A stretch of DNA of 64,000 nt, taken from the NCBI GenBank assembly GCA_030737875.1, contig CM060910.1, positions 252,248,427 through 252,312,426 on the forward strand, in the 5' to 3' direction. Made by a program: the position numbers and the translations under genes. Shown here in pieces: positions 1 to 11,728 of this stretch (within the stretch, counting starts at the first letter, position 1; each line of letters starts with the position of its first letter). The notes beneath the pieces are model-generated. The model was not told the origin of the DNA and made no database searches. It worked only from the letters and a program-made list of their open reading frames with translations. The stretch comes from Allium sativum. Its lineage: Eukaryota > Streptophyta > Magnoliopsida > Asparagales > Amaryllidaceae.

Positions 1-602
1 TGTCATCTATGATTGATATTTATGATTGAAATTGTTTTGACACTATACACTTATAATAGTATCAAATGATTTGTTTTTAACGTACCAAGCATGTTTGGCT
101 ATTATAAGTGAAAACCTTATCCTCCGGCTTGTGTTGCATTGTGTGATGGGACCTGGGTCTTATAATAGCTTCATTTTTCCAAAAAGCATTGCGTTGTTTT
201 GTTATATGCACTGGTATTCTTAGGAGGAAACCCATTCCGTGTTATACGGCGTGGTCCCTTGATATATCTGATTTAAAGTAAAGTTTTAAATAACTGTTTT
301 AGTTCTCACACCAGTCATATGACTGACCTGGAGTTTATTGTTTTAACGTAAACTCTGGGTGCCCCTATTTTCTGCACGGGCAGCTAGTAGTTTCGGTTTT
401 GCAGATTTATATTCACAGGATCCTGATTTACAGCTGGAACGGTATCCGGAAAGCTGTGTATCCGTATATCTTTTTCAGTTGTGTATTGTAATATTTTTTC
501 GCTGCAGTGATATATTTAAATGTAATTTAAATCACTGGTATTCTTTGTGTAATATTTATTTATACTCAGTACATTCTTGTATTCTGATGAATTGTTGTAA
601 TT
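1..602 (+). repeat. Fragment of a giant LTR, joined to RE1
   Basis: This stretch resembles the last third of the other giant LTRs. Around 305-395 it has the same order as near the LTR ends at 2820-2900 and 61390-61470: a 'caccagtc...gactgacc' segment, then 'gagttta', then 'ctctgggtgccc' and 'gggcag'. It lacks the terminal TTACA and primer site. At about 585-605 it changes without a TG/CA boundary into sequence matching the middle of the RE1 LTR (46146 onward). It is therefore probably a deletion or recombination product, not a clean insertion. No gene is visible; the short open frame at 359-604 lies wholly in this LTR-like DNA. Confidence 0.6.
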
Positions 603-3265
603 AACAAAAATCAGATTTTTAATTATTGAATAGAATTAACTAATTTGAAAAATAATTAGTAAATGGAATTTTGAATCAAGATTGGACTTTGAATAAGAAA
701 AGGGGTTCGTAATTTATATTTGAAATCAAATATATAACTTGAGTTGAAAAGGGAATTCGATTGGTTTATAAGTAATTAAAATATATTTGAATGTGATATG
801 TTCAAATAAAAAGTGAAATGGACAAAAGAGTTGATTAACGAATAAATTAGCGAATTGAGTTAGAATGACCAAATTGAGTTAGGATAAACTAGAAATGAAC
901 GTATATGTGTTAAACAGGTATGGAATGAAGAGAATGAAGTTTATAAATTTAGTGCCCGACAAAAAGGTACATGTTTAAATTCCATATGAGGTTTTATGCG
1001 CCGAATCGGCAAGCCGCTTGGCTTTTTGATTTTCTTTTTGAATGGAAAGGTCCCAGAGAGGCATTTTGTAGTTCTACCGAGTAACCCATACAAAGGAGGA
1101 TATGGCGAATTTTTCCAGAAATTTAAGGAGTTAGAATATTTTTAAGAAAATTGGATAAATAATCAGTATATCTTTATATATTGAATTCGGTAAGGGAACG
1201 AATTTAAAATAGAATATTATAAACAAAAAGGAAATCTATAATTAAATCTGGTAAAAATAAAAAGGGAACATATACACATTTTAAAACTGAATAATTGGAT
1301 TTTTCGGTGTTGATTATTCGAGGCAACTAGTCTTGTTTGTTTTGAAGTTAAAATGTTATTCAATCAAGGTCTGAGAGGTAATTATACCCCAACTTGATTG
1401 ATTTCATTTTTAACCGATAAATAACAAGATTCGGTCTCGAAGATCAATGTTTGAATAAGATTTATTTGAGTGCAGTGATTTGGGTTGTTGTAACGATGTT
1501 TTACACAATACTCGTTTTAACCCAAATAAGTGCAATTTTGGAAATATAATAATAAATATTTCCCGAGGATAGAAATGAATGGTCATGAAAGGAAGGAGTA
1601 ATTGGAAATGAATTCCAAATATAAATAGAAGGTATTTTCTAAGTATAGAAAATAAAATAAGACGATATATGAGAAATGTTTTCCAAATAACGTAAAAGGC
1701 CAAAATGATTATTAAAAATATTTGGTTAACAAATGTTGATAAGGAAATGAAGAAGTGATTTAAATAATAAATTATTAATTAAGGGGCCTAGTGATTGTTT
1801 GATGTTATAGATGAATGTTTGTTTGTTTTTCTTCGATAGTTAAATAACCAACTATCGAAGTATTTTCCAAAATTGTAGTCAATATGGAGAGACCGATTGG
1901 ATTTATATTTGAAAACCACTCTGTATTGGCAGTAGTGTTGCAAATCAAATTATACGAAGAGAAATCGAATACGGAGTAAAATGCAAGAGTTTTTTCTGTT
2001 AATCCTAGGTAGAAATTGCATAAGATGGATTAATGGGAATTGTGCCTTCGGTTTCGTTCAATCCCAGAACGAACGTGTATGGACGAATGTGTGATAGAGT
2101 ATTTTCAGCGAACACTTATGTTGGTCTGTACAAATATACATCTGGTGGCGAAGAATTTATTCTTTTTGCATAATATGCAGAATATATTTGTGCAAATCAA
2201 TTAGTGCTTAACAGATCTGACAATGTGACATTCAAAGTGATAGTGCTATCAAGTAATCGTAACCTCAAGCCTTGCAACCGGGAAATGGTATAAAATTGGG
2301 TAGGTCGCATCGCTAAGTGGTTAGCTGCGTTTATTGTCACCTGATCTAGAGAAATTCCTTTTGCTTCTTAAATCTATTGATGTTGTCCCTTGCGGGAATG
2401 GTTGTAGACCAGACCGTTGGTGATAATACATTCAGTACTCTCAAGCGAAGTAAGGGGTCGGTCATGTTTAGCCTGGGTTGCAAGATGTTCTTGTTGAACC
2501 CAGTGTATTCCTCTCTAGAGATACACTGTCAGAAGGTAGTCCCATACCATGCTAGTTGGAATCCATTATCCAATAAGTGCCCCCGGTTTTGATTGTATAC
2601 AATATATGTAGAGCGTGAGATGTAAGCGTTCTGCGAGATTGTTATTTATTTGTATTTAGACACTATTATAATATCAGATTAAGATATGATTTTTCAAAAA
2701 CTGTTTTGGGTTATCATAAGGTAAAAACCGTCCATATTTATGTGTGGATTTGGTCGTACGATTATCTTTTCTTTCGAAAAGGATTTTTAAAAGTTAAACC
2801 AAGTGTTTGGAGTTTACTCACACCAGTCCCATGACTGACCTAGAGTTTATTTTGTTTACTTTACCCTAAACTCTTGGGTGCCCAAATTTGTACGGGCAGT
2901 CAAGTAGTTCAGGTACTTTCAGATATCCTTGGAGGAGCTTGGAGCAGAAGGCTTCAGCGTTAGTATCTAGTATTATTTTCCACTGTGTTGTGTTGTACTC
3001 TGAAAATGGTATGAATATGTATGTACAGTAAAAAATTTGTATACCAAAAGTTGTTATATATTATATTTTATTCCACTGCGATGTGAGATTCTATGTTATT
3101 GTTCAGTTCTGCCTTCTATCTATTTTCTTCTATTCTAATTTTCTTTCTTTCTATTTCTCATCCTCTAACTTCTTTCTATTAATGATCCAGTAATTTCTGG
3201 TGTTTGGTTAGTCGATATGGTATTTGTATCGATAATCACGATCAGGAAAATGTCGGTTTGTTACA
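603..3265 (+). repeat. RE1 5' LTR, 5'-truncated
   Basis: This matches the 3' LTR from 46160 to 48785 and ends in TTACA directly before the primer site. It contains a purine-tract-proximal block at 945-1145 that is internal in RE2 and RE3. It also holds the 10-bp hairpin at 1831-1840/1851-1860, the hairpin at 2501-2508/2521-2528, and the conserved block GAGCGTGAGATG at 2611. The pyrimidine-rich tail (about 3110-3180) is typical of this superfamily. About 3.7 kb of the LTR start is missing. Open frames at 1410-1703, 2377-2592 and others overlap LTR sequence and have no recognisable domain. Confidence 0.85.
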
Positions 3266-3739
3266 GTGGTATCAGAGCTTAGGTTGAGTGAATACCTAGG
3301 CTTTGGTAGGTGTTACGCATTAGAGATAGGATCCGCAGTATCCTAGAATGAGTTGAGTGTATATATAGAGAGCGCATATTTGTTAATTTATATACAAATT
3401 ATTTTATATTGTGCTGACTTGTCTGTTGAGTGGCTTATGAATTCTAATCGAATCGTGGGACGCCACGAAGTCGATAGGAAATTTTAAACACTTGAACAAA
3501 GTAATTCGACATAATATTATTTTAAAGTGGGTAAATGATATAAATTTACCCAAAGTTCTATTTTTTATATAAAAGGAATAATATTATGAAATTATTATAA
3601 TATATGGATGTGTTGGATGGTATATTATAATCAAATGAGATTATAAAATCGGAATGGTTATCTATAACCAAATAAACTTGTATATGAATAAAATATACAA
3701 TTGGGATGAGTTGAAATTGAATTCAAACAAGAATTCAAA
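3266..3739 (+). other. RE1 internal domain, 5' part (non-coding)
   Basis: This runs from the primer site to the RE2 insertion. About 90 bp after the primer site is 'gagttgagtgtatatata' followed by 'gagagcg'. The same motif follows the primer sites of RE2 (about 8930-8955) and, on the - strand, RE4 (about 37700). No reading frame with a gag domain is present. The five bases 'tcaaa' at 3735-3739 are the left target duplication of RE2. Confidence 0.75.
3267..3280 (+). other. RE1 primer-binding site (initiator tRNA-Met)
   Basis: TGGTATCAGAGCTT lies one base after the LTR terminus. TGGTATCAGAGC is the complement of the 3' end of plant initiator tRNA-Met, the usual primer of plant Ty3/gypsy and Ty1/copia elements. 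It fixes the + orientation and the LTR end at 3265. Confidence 0.95.
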
Positions 3740-5140
3740 TGTAACGTCCCGTATTTTTGGCCGTCAAATATTTTATTTAATTTATTTTTTAAAATATTAT
3801 ATTTGGAATATTCGTGGATTTTTATTTTGTTATTAAAACGAAGTTTGAACGTATATATTTATATAATTATAAAACGAGCTCGAAATCGCACGGCAATTAG
3901 TATTATGGAGTTTTGAACTTCAATTTGATATACAGGATTCGATACAAGTCGGATTTCTGTGAAACAAGAAACGTTGGAAACGTCTTGATTATAATTTTCA
4001 TATAAAAGAGAAAAATCCAGATTTTGTGTTATAATTTTTTAGTTATGGCCAAATCAAATTTTGAAATAGTCGTTATGGAAATCGTTATTAAAATATTGGC
4101 CTTTAAAATAGCCATTTTTCAAATAGTCTCTGTTTTCGACGAAATCAGTTTCGTTGGGACCGTAACATTAAATTATTGTATGATGTTGAATTGCGTGGCA
4201 AACATGTCGTATGTGGCCACGGTAGCCGTAAACGCCCGTTCATTTTCTATAGCGCGTAATTAAATTTAATAAAGGGATATTTGGGGATAACTTGAGCAGA
4301 CGATCAAATTTGGCCGCGAAACCAGCTCCATTGAGTTCGTATCGTCGATAAGAGTCAGGATAGGTATATAGTTTGTTATTTTTGGAGATTGTGTAATTTG
4401 GTGTCCAAAATGGCATCGCGGTGCACGTAAAAATTGCCTACCGGGAAAACAGTCTCAGAATGCGACGAAACTAGTGCCGTTGGGTTCGTATTGATTAATT
4501 ATTATAGGATTTCAAAGTTTCAAGTTGATCGCATTTATTTAGTGAACGTGCAAAATTGAAACGCGTGTTTATTTCTGGTTTTATAAGGGATTTTTTTTTC
4601 AAACGATGTCGGATTTCGACGAAACTTGTCCCATTGGGTCCGGAATACTTTTTACACTAAGATTAGTTTTTTTATCAGAAAACAGAAATCGTATGTGGTA
4701 ACTTTTAACACGATAACTCACACACAACTTCCGTTTTAATAAAATATTATTATTTGTGCCTATCCACTTCATACACCATATAAAATTGATACGTATCAAT
4801 TCCTTCACATTCATTTCGTTCTCAGTTTTCTTCTTGCACCCAAATTTGTTTTACATGCGTACCAATCTCTCTTTTACTTTGCGCGTCAAACTGTCTCCAC
4901 TGTGTCAGCCAAACAAAAGAAGAAACTTGCGCCTCAAACAATTGAAAACTTGCGTCACAAACTACCATAATTCCTTGCTCTCCAAACAAATTACTTCCTT
5001 GCATCCCAAACAATTTTCTTGCCAGCCAATCAATGAACACCGTGCCAACCACATATTTAAATCCTTCCCATCGCAACAGCTATTCTATGCTGTCACTGTA
5101 AACCTATAACCTATAACACCTTGCGCCCCATGTAATAAGT

Positions 5141-5158
5141 TAATATATATATATATAC
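5141..5158 (+). promoter_or_regulatory. Probable TATA promoter of RE2 5' LTR
   Basis: A TATATA run precedes 'ctggctcctttctttctt', a pyrimidine-rich stretch suited to a start site. It lies about 1400 bp into the LTR and is repeated in the 3' LTR, where the TA run is longer (about 11691-11727). The position is inferred from sequence only. Confidence 0.5.
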
Positions 5159-7289
5159 TGGCTCCTTTCTTTCTTTCTTTTTCTTCAATAATAAACCGAA
5201 TGAATACAGAACCTTCTCTATCTTCTTCACTGAAAATCTCTGAGCCCTTTCACCAAAACGAAAAATGCATGCAAATAATATCGGGAAGAAGTGAATGTAT
5301 GTAGGCATAAGGAGGTGAGTCAACTCTGGGTCTGGACTAGTGTAGCGAGAGGTCGGAGCAGATGTATGGAGGACGGACAAATCCGATGCATAGTCCTCGG
5401 GCGACAACGCTGTGGTATAGATTCGAAGGGTGTCCTGACTTGAATGATGGATTGTTGCAAGGAGGTGAGTTCAGCGCAGTTCCAGATCAGATAGGAGATG
5501 CAAGGAGAGGATCGACGCAGTCTTTTGGGTGGCGAGGTATGGTCAGCGGCAGGCGGGAGATGCAGTTTGGCCATTGGAGTGATGTTCAGTTGCGTGTTCT
5601 GGACAGAAGGTGAAGCCGCATGCGTGAAGCAACAGAAGGGGTGGTAAGTTTGGTTTGGCCAAGCGAATACATTGGGGAAGAAAATACCATCTGCGGTTCT
5701 GGGTCATTCAAGCATGCGTGGATTTATCATTTAATAGGCTTGGGCCTTCACACATCAAAAAATAATAATATTAATTTGCGGAAGATAACGTGGCATGTTA
5801 ATGTGGAGGTGCATGCGAAATGCAAAAGGGACAGAACGTGTCGAGTATAGTAGAAGATGGTATATTTTGGGACAGAAAAAAGAGGGAGGTCTCTTGTAGC
5901 AGATTTAATTCGAAAGAAGGATAAAAAGGTTGGGCCGTCCATGTTTCTTTTGGAGCTTTTGGATCATGATTATTACAAAACAATCCGACAAGATCAGAGA
6001 CGTTGAAGCCATACTGATGAGCGCTTCATTTTGGAGTTATTTTAGGCGGAGCTGAACGTAGCTGAAAACAAACCGTTTTGACGACGAATGGAAACCCAAT
6101 GTGAGTTAAACTCACTCAGTTCTCCCCATTTATATTTTATATAAATCGGATTTTATAATTGTATGCTGTGGTTATCAATGGTTGTTTGATTGTTCATTGT
6201 TTTATCCATATCTTGACCGAAACCGTTAATTTAAATGTTTGTTTAAATTGAAACAAATCGTTATTTCTAAAGATTAAATCCAATTGAGGTAACTTACCTC
6301 AGTGGTTATGTTTATAACACTATAAACGTTTTAAATAGTTGAAATGCTTGAATTAGCCAGTATTGACTGTTACAGTTATTATTGACTGTTATTATTAAAC
6401 TGTCGGGCCATCTATTTAAATAGAAAACGAATATTGATTGGCCATATTTAGCTGGATAATTTGAATTGTGGTAACCACTATTTTGTAGAGAATGACAGGT
6501 TGGAGGAATCCGATGGGATTCCTCACTGACATTGTAACGTTTATCAATATGATTTTATCGTTTGTTATGGGATATGAAATTAGTTTATATTTCACGATTT
6601 GGTACTACAGTAGCCATTTGCCTCTTTAATACCGTTGATCAAAAGAATCTATTTTTCGAAATCAATATTGGATGGATTTCAAGTGGTTTTTAAAGATATA
6701 AATATATTTTTATATATATGAATTCAAAATATGGTTTTCATAGTAAAGATAATAGTCAAAGTGAAATTTACAAATTTTATACATGTAACTAATAGAAAGG
6801 CAATATGTTATTAATTAAATGTTAAAAATGATATAAATTTATCGTGGTGACTATTTAAGTGTTGAAATGATTTTGTAAAGGTTTTAACGGTTGCAATAAA
6901 AGTTTAAAATGGAGTTTAAAGTAGTGAAATGGGAAAATTGAATCATGAATATACGAGAATTTGTAAAAGAATGCAAAGAGTAATATTTTGGTAATAAATG
7001 ATCGTTTTAACAAACAATGTTTTTAAATGATACGAAATGTAATTAAAATAACATTTCGTGAATAAGATTAACAAATCAATGGATTCCCGGAAATGATATT
7101 ATAAATTGTTTTAAAAGTTTATAAGTTGAATAAAATGAATATTCTTATTTTATAATAAGAAGTAAAAGCGATGTTTCAAATATTGGAAAAATTGGAAAAT
7201 ATAATTAACGGACGGTTCGTTAAAAAGGCTAAATGATACTGAGTACTGAATCAGTGAATCCATTTTCTTCATGGATGGATGGTTATTTT

Positions 7290-7319
7290 ATTTGATAGTT
7301 AAATAACCGACTATCAAAT
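7290..7319 (+). other. Conserved LTR hairpin H2 (RE2 copy)
   Basis: Arms ATTTGATAGT and ACTATCAAAT pair perfectly over 10 bp around the loop TAAATAACCG. The same loop and position occur in RE1 (1831-1860 and 47403-47432) and S2 (60431-60462) with arms CTTCGATAGT/ACTATCGAAG. The two bases that differ inside the stem change together. Further copies are in RE3 (19097-19126 and 30638-30667, - strand sense, with one wobble). The RE2 3' copy (13867-13896) keeps 9 of the pairs. Confidence 0.75.
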
Positions 7320-8618
7320 TTGGCCCATACGATTGTTGGTACGGAAAGACCAGGATCGAATATATATTCGAAAACCATTCCGTCCAGCAAATACGGATAC
7401 ATTGAAGATACTAATTCGAGATGAAGCTATTGAAGATCGTGGATCTTCATAAGCTGGAGGATTACTTAAAATCTCTGACTTTCAAGCAGAGATAAACAGT
7501 GATTCTGTCGTGGTTGAAACCTATGGGTTGCAAGGACTTCTTGCTACTGATTCTTTGGGTGATTCCCAGAATGCAGTAGGAGGGTGCATTCGGTTCATCC
7601 CGTTCCTGGGTGACTTGTATGGATGAATTTCTAACAGAGTATTTTCAGAAAGGTCACGTACATTGATTTCTCCAACCGTACCAAGAGTGGAAGCGGAGAA
7701 GGAAACTTCTTCTAGCTAACAAGTAACGTATTGTTGTGGACGGCAATTAGTGACTGTTGATGGATCTGACGATGTGGCATCCGAAGTAAATATGATGTGC
7801 TGATAAAGCGTAGACTCAAGCCTCATCAACCGGGAAATGACAAAAATCAGCCAGGCAGCATGGCTATGTGGGTCGCTCCCATTAGGGTGTATAATCACCT
7901 ATCTAGAGAAAATCCATTTCCTTCTTTAATCTATTTCGATGCTGCCCTTTTCGGGAAACGGTGGTTTGAGCCCAACCGTTGGTGATATACATTCGATACA
8001 CTCAAGCGAAATGAGTGGTCGGTCATGTGTGGGCCGGGTTGCAAGACGTTCTTGTTGAATCCAGTGTATTCGCCTCTAGAGATACACTATCGGCAGGTGG
8101 TCCTATACCTTGTCATAGTCGGAATCCAAACTCCAATTAGAGCCCGTGATTTTTTTGTATACTATATATGTGGAGCGTGAGATGCAAGCGTTCCGCTAGA
8201 TTTCTATTTTACTTGTATTTAGACACTATTATAATATTAGAACAAGATATTGATTTCAAACTGTTTTGGGTTGTCGTTAGGTAAAAACCGTCCGTATTTA
8301 TGTGTGGATTTGGTCTTATGATTATCCTTTCTTTCGAAAGGATTTTAACTTAAAAATCAAGTTGTGTGACACCCTTAATAATGTATGAGTTTTACTCACT
8401 CTGGTTCACCAGACTGACCCGGTGTTTTGTAAATGCTCGGGTTAGCCCGAGGTGTACAGGTTCAGGTTATCGAACACTGTGAAGAGACAAGCTGGAAGAT
8501 TTCAGACCTATGATATTATATAGCTACTATTCCACTGTGTGTTGTATATGGGACAGACTTTTATAACTATTCAAATGTGTGATGTACTCTGATATTGTAA
8601 GTTTTATTTCAAGCTCTC

Positions 8619-8624
8619 AATAAA
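8619..8624 (+). promoter_or_regulatory. Candidate polyadenylation signal in RE2 5' LTR
   Basis: AATAAA sits about 220 bp before the LTR end in a T-rich setting. The 3' LTR has the same hexamer at 15196-15201. It would mark the R/U5 boundary of the element transcript. Confidence 0.5.
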
Positions 8625-8847
8625 GATTTATTTCCATATTATATTTTGTTCCGCTGCGATGTGATATTTTGTATTGTGTTTTCTTCTTCTTCTTCTTCTT
8701 CTATTCTAATATTTCTTTCTTTCTTATCTCATCCTCTAATTTCTTTCTAATGACGTTCCGGTGTTTTCGGTGTTCGGAAGTTGACATGAGTTACAGTAAT
8801 GGTGTTTATGTCGATTTTCAGGACCGAAAATCCTTGGGTCATTACAG

Positions 8848-8860
8848 TGGTATCAGAGCT
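8848..8860 (+). other. RE2 primer-binding site (initiator tRNA-Met)
   Basis: TGGTATCAGAGCT begins two bases after the LTR terminus (8846), with one intervening G, the same spacing as in RE1. Confidence 0.95.
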
Positions 8861-9409
8861 ATTGGTTTAGTAATAATCTTGGCTCTGTGGTGTAACTCGA
8901 CAGAGATTGGGTTAGCAATACCCTAGATCGAGATTGAGTGTATATATATGAGAGCGTAATTGTAAATTTCATATACAAATGTTTGTATTGGGTTTCTTGG
9001 TCGGTTCAAGTGTTGAGAAGCGTTGAACTGTCAATGGATACAATATTGTTTTTATAAAGAGGATAAATGAAATAATTTTACCCAAATTATATTTTAATGT
9101 AAAAGAATGATTAATATCTGAAGTATTATAGTATATTGGATGTGTTGGTTGATTATAATTGAAATGGTTATATAAATAACCAATTAGAATTCGTATAATA
9201 TAAAAGCAGATTTATTAAATCTGAAATTAAAATCAGAATTGGAATTTAAATTTCCTAAAAGTGGGAAAGGAGTTTGCAAATGAACTTGGATTGAATATAT
9301 GAGAATTTTAAAATCATGAGGGATTTTAATTTGTTTTACGAGCATTATGTTTGGTATAGATTTCAAAATGAAAATGCTTAAATACGGTTTTGATAAGTGA
9401 TATAGTATT

Positions 9410-9486
9410 GAACTCACTTCGATAGCTGGAAATAACTCTGATGATGCTGGCCACATCACCAGTGTTCATTTCCGAGTTCTAAGTGA
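9410..9486 (+). other. Conserved internal structured block (RE2 copy)
   Basis: CTGATGATG (9438-9446) pairs with CATCACCAG (9454-9462), 8 of 9 positions, around a 7-base loop. It is flanked by GAACTCACTT and GAGTTCTAAGTGA, which can pair either as GAACTC/GAGTTC or as TCACTT/AAGTGA. RE1 has the same block at 15543-15620 with a perfect 9-bp stem, and RE3 at about 24384-24457 (- strand). Position inside a non-coding internal domain suggests a cis signal such as packaging or dimerisation; that role is inference. Confidence 0.65.
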
Positions 9487-10270
9487 CGGATTACTACCAA
9501 AGATTTTGTTTTGAATTGCTTTGAGAAAAACAAGTTGTTTTGAATCCTGAAATGGAATATTTGATTTTTTTTGAAAGATTAAACTGTTTAAAATCTCCCA
9601 GGGAGATTGTTTGAACGAAAACAAAATTAAATAAAAATTTGTGAAAGCAAATGTGAATTGAATTGAAACCAATTAACTGGAAATTGAATCGGGATATAAT
9701 ATAGCAAGTAGAATAATATTTTGAATTGTGAGATAGGGATCTGGAAATGGTATTGGACGGGTAAGCTAAGAGTTGAAATTGATAATGGATGGTAATTGAG
9801 TTAAGAATGGGATTTGGCTTGGACGCGTGAAGGATTTGGCTTTGAGGATAAATCTGAATTTTGTTTGGGAATGCACTTGTATATGCTGACAGGGTAGCAG
9901 ATGGAAAGGATATAATGATATGCCCAACAAAAAGGTACACGTTTATTTTATATGGGTTTGGTTATTTATAAGCCTATCTGGCAAGCCGCTTGGCTGTTTT
10001 ATTTTCTTTTGGATTGGCAAAGGCCTAAAAAGGCGAGTTGTAGTTGTACTGATTGAGCCATACAAAGGAGGTGCTGGCGAAATTTATCGAAAATTTAAGG
10101 TGTTAGAATTTTTTTGGGATTTTTGAAAATTTTCATTAGTAGGAATAAATTAATATTTTAATTAGAATAAAGTAGTTCAGTGGAAACTGAAGATAAGAAG
10201 TAAACGAATAATTTTTAACCTAGATAATAGGGTTTGTTTTCTACCTTAGCAATTTCGAGGAAGAAATTAT

Positions 10271-10286
10271 TTTAAGGGGGGAAGAA
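10271..10286 (+). other. RE2 polypurine tract
   Basis: TTTAAGGGGGGAAGAA directly precedes the 3' LTR start TGTAACG at 10287. This is the primer for plus-strand synthesis. The upstream segment 'aatttcgaggaagaaat' is shared with RE1 and RE3. Confidence 0.92.
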
Positions 10287-11687
10287 TGTAACGTCCCATA
10301 TTTTTGGCCGTCAAATATTTTATTTTATTTATTTTTTAAAATATTATATTTGGAATATTCATGGATTTTTAATTCGTTATTAAAATGAAGTTTGAACATT
10401 ATATATTTATATAATTATAAACGAGCTCGAAATCGCACGACAGTTAGTAATATGGAGTTTTGAACTTCAATTTGATATACAGGATCCGATATAAGTCGGA
10501 TTTCTGTGAAACAAGAAACGTTGGAAATGTCCTGATTATAATTTTCATATGAAAGAGAAAAATCCAGATTTTGTGCTATAGTTTGTTAGTTATGGCCAAA
10601 TCAAATTTTGAAATAGTCGCTATGGAAATCGTTATTAAAATATTGGCCTTTAAAATAACCATTTTTCAAATAGTCTCTGTTTTCGACGAAATCAGTTTCA
10701 TTGGGACCGTAACGTTAAATTAATGTATGGTGTTGAATTGCGTGGCAAATCGATGTCGTATTTGGCCACGGTAGCCGTAAACGCCCGTTCATTTTCTATA
10801 GCGCATAATTAAATTTAATAAAGGGATATTTGGGGATAACTTGAGCAGACGATCGAATTTGGATGCGAAACTAGTTCCGTTGAGTTCGTATCATCGATTA
10901 GAGTCAGGATAGGTATATAGTTTGTTATTTTTGGAGACCGTGTAATTTGGTGTCCAAAATGGCATCACGGTGCACGTAAAAATAGCCTATTGGGAAAACA
11001 GTCTCAGAATGCGATAAAACTAGTATCGTTGGGTTCGTATTGATTAATTATTATAGGATTTCAAAGTTTCAAGTTGATCTGATTTATTTAGTGATCGTGG
11101 AAAATTGAAACGCGTGTTTATTTCTGGTTTTATAAGGGATTATTTTTTCAAACGATATCGGATTTCGACGAAACTTGTCCTATTGGGTCCGGAATACCTT
11201 TTACACTAAGATTAGTTTTTTTTATCAGAAAACAGAAATCGTATATGGTAATTTTTAACACGATAACTCACACGCAACTTCTGTTTTAATAAAATATTAT
11301 TATTTGTTCCCATCCACTTCATACACCAAATAAAATTGATACGTATCAATCCCTTCACATTCATTTCGTTCTCAGTTTTCTTCTTGCGCCCAAATTTTTT
11401 TACATGCATACCAATCTCTCTTTTACCTTGTGCGTCAAACTGTCTCCACTATGTCAGCCAAACAAAAGAAGAAAGCTTGTGCCTCAAACAATTGAAAACT
11501 TGCATCACAAACTACCACAATTCCTTGCTCTCCAAACAAACTATTTCCTTGCGTCTCAAACAGTTTTTTACCAGCCAATCAATGAACACCATGCCAACCA
11601 CGTATTTAAATCCTTCCCATCGCAATAGCTATTCTATGCTGTCACTGTAAACCTATAACCTATAACACCTTGCGCCCCACGTAATAA

Positions 11688-11728
<41 letters not shown>

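Larger units (their letters stand above)
3740..8846 (+). repeat. RE2 5' LTR
   Basis: The parts in order are a conserved U3 block (3876-4060, including TTTCTGTGAAACAAGAAACG), an AT-rich promoter at 5141-5158, hairpin GAGGAATCC at 6503-6511/6516-6524, a 10-bp hairpin at 7290-7299/7310-7319, a hairpin at 7341-7346/7378-7383, a hairpin at 8063-8069/8082-8088, the block GAGCGTGAGATG at 8173, small hairpins around 8400-8455, AATAAA at 8619, a pyrimidine-rich tract and TTACA. If the TATA and AATAAA signals are used, the R region would be about 3.4 kb. Open frames at 5362-5613 and 7797-7985 are not supported as genes. Confidence 0.92.
8847..10286 (+). other. RE2 internal domain (non-coding)
   Basis: This holds the primer site, the shared 'gagattgagtgtatatata' motif, a structured block at 9410-9486 and a purine-tract-proximal block at 9918-10120 containing 'caagccgcttggct'. 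A purine tract ends it. The frames at 9494-9940 (-) and 9920-10126 (+) lack known domains, and the homologous stretches in RE1 and RE3 do not keep them open. No gag, protease, RT or integrase motif is visible. Confidence 0.85.
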
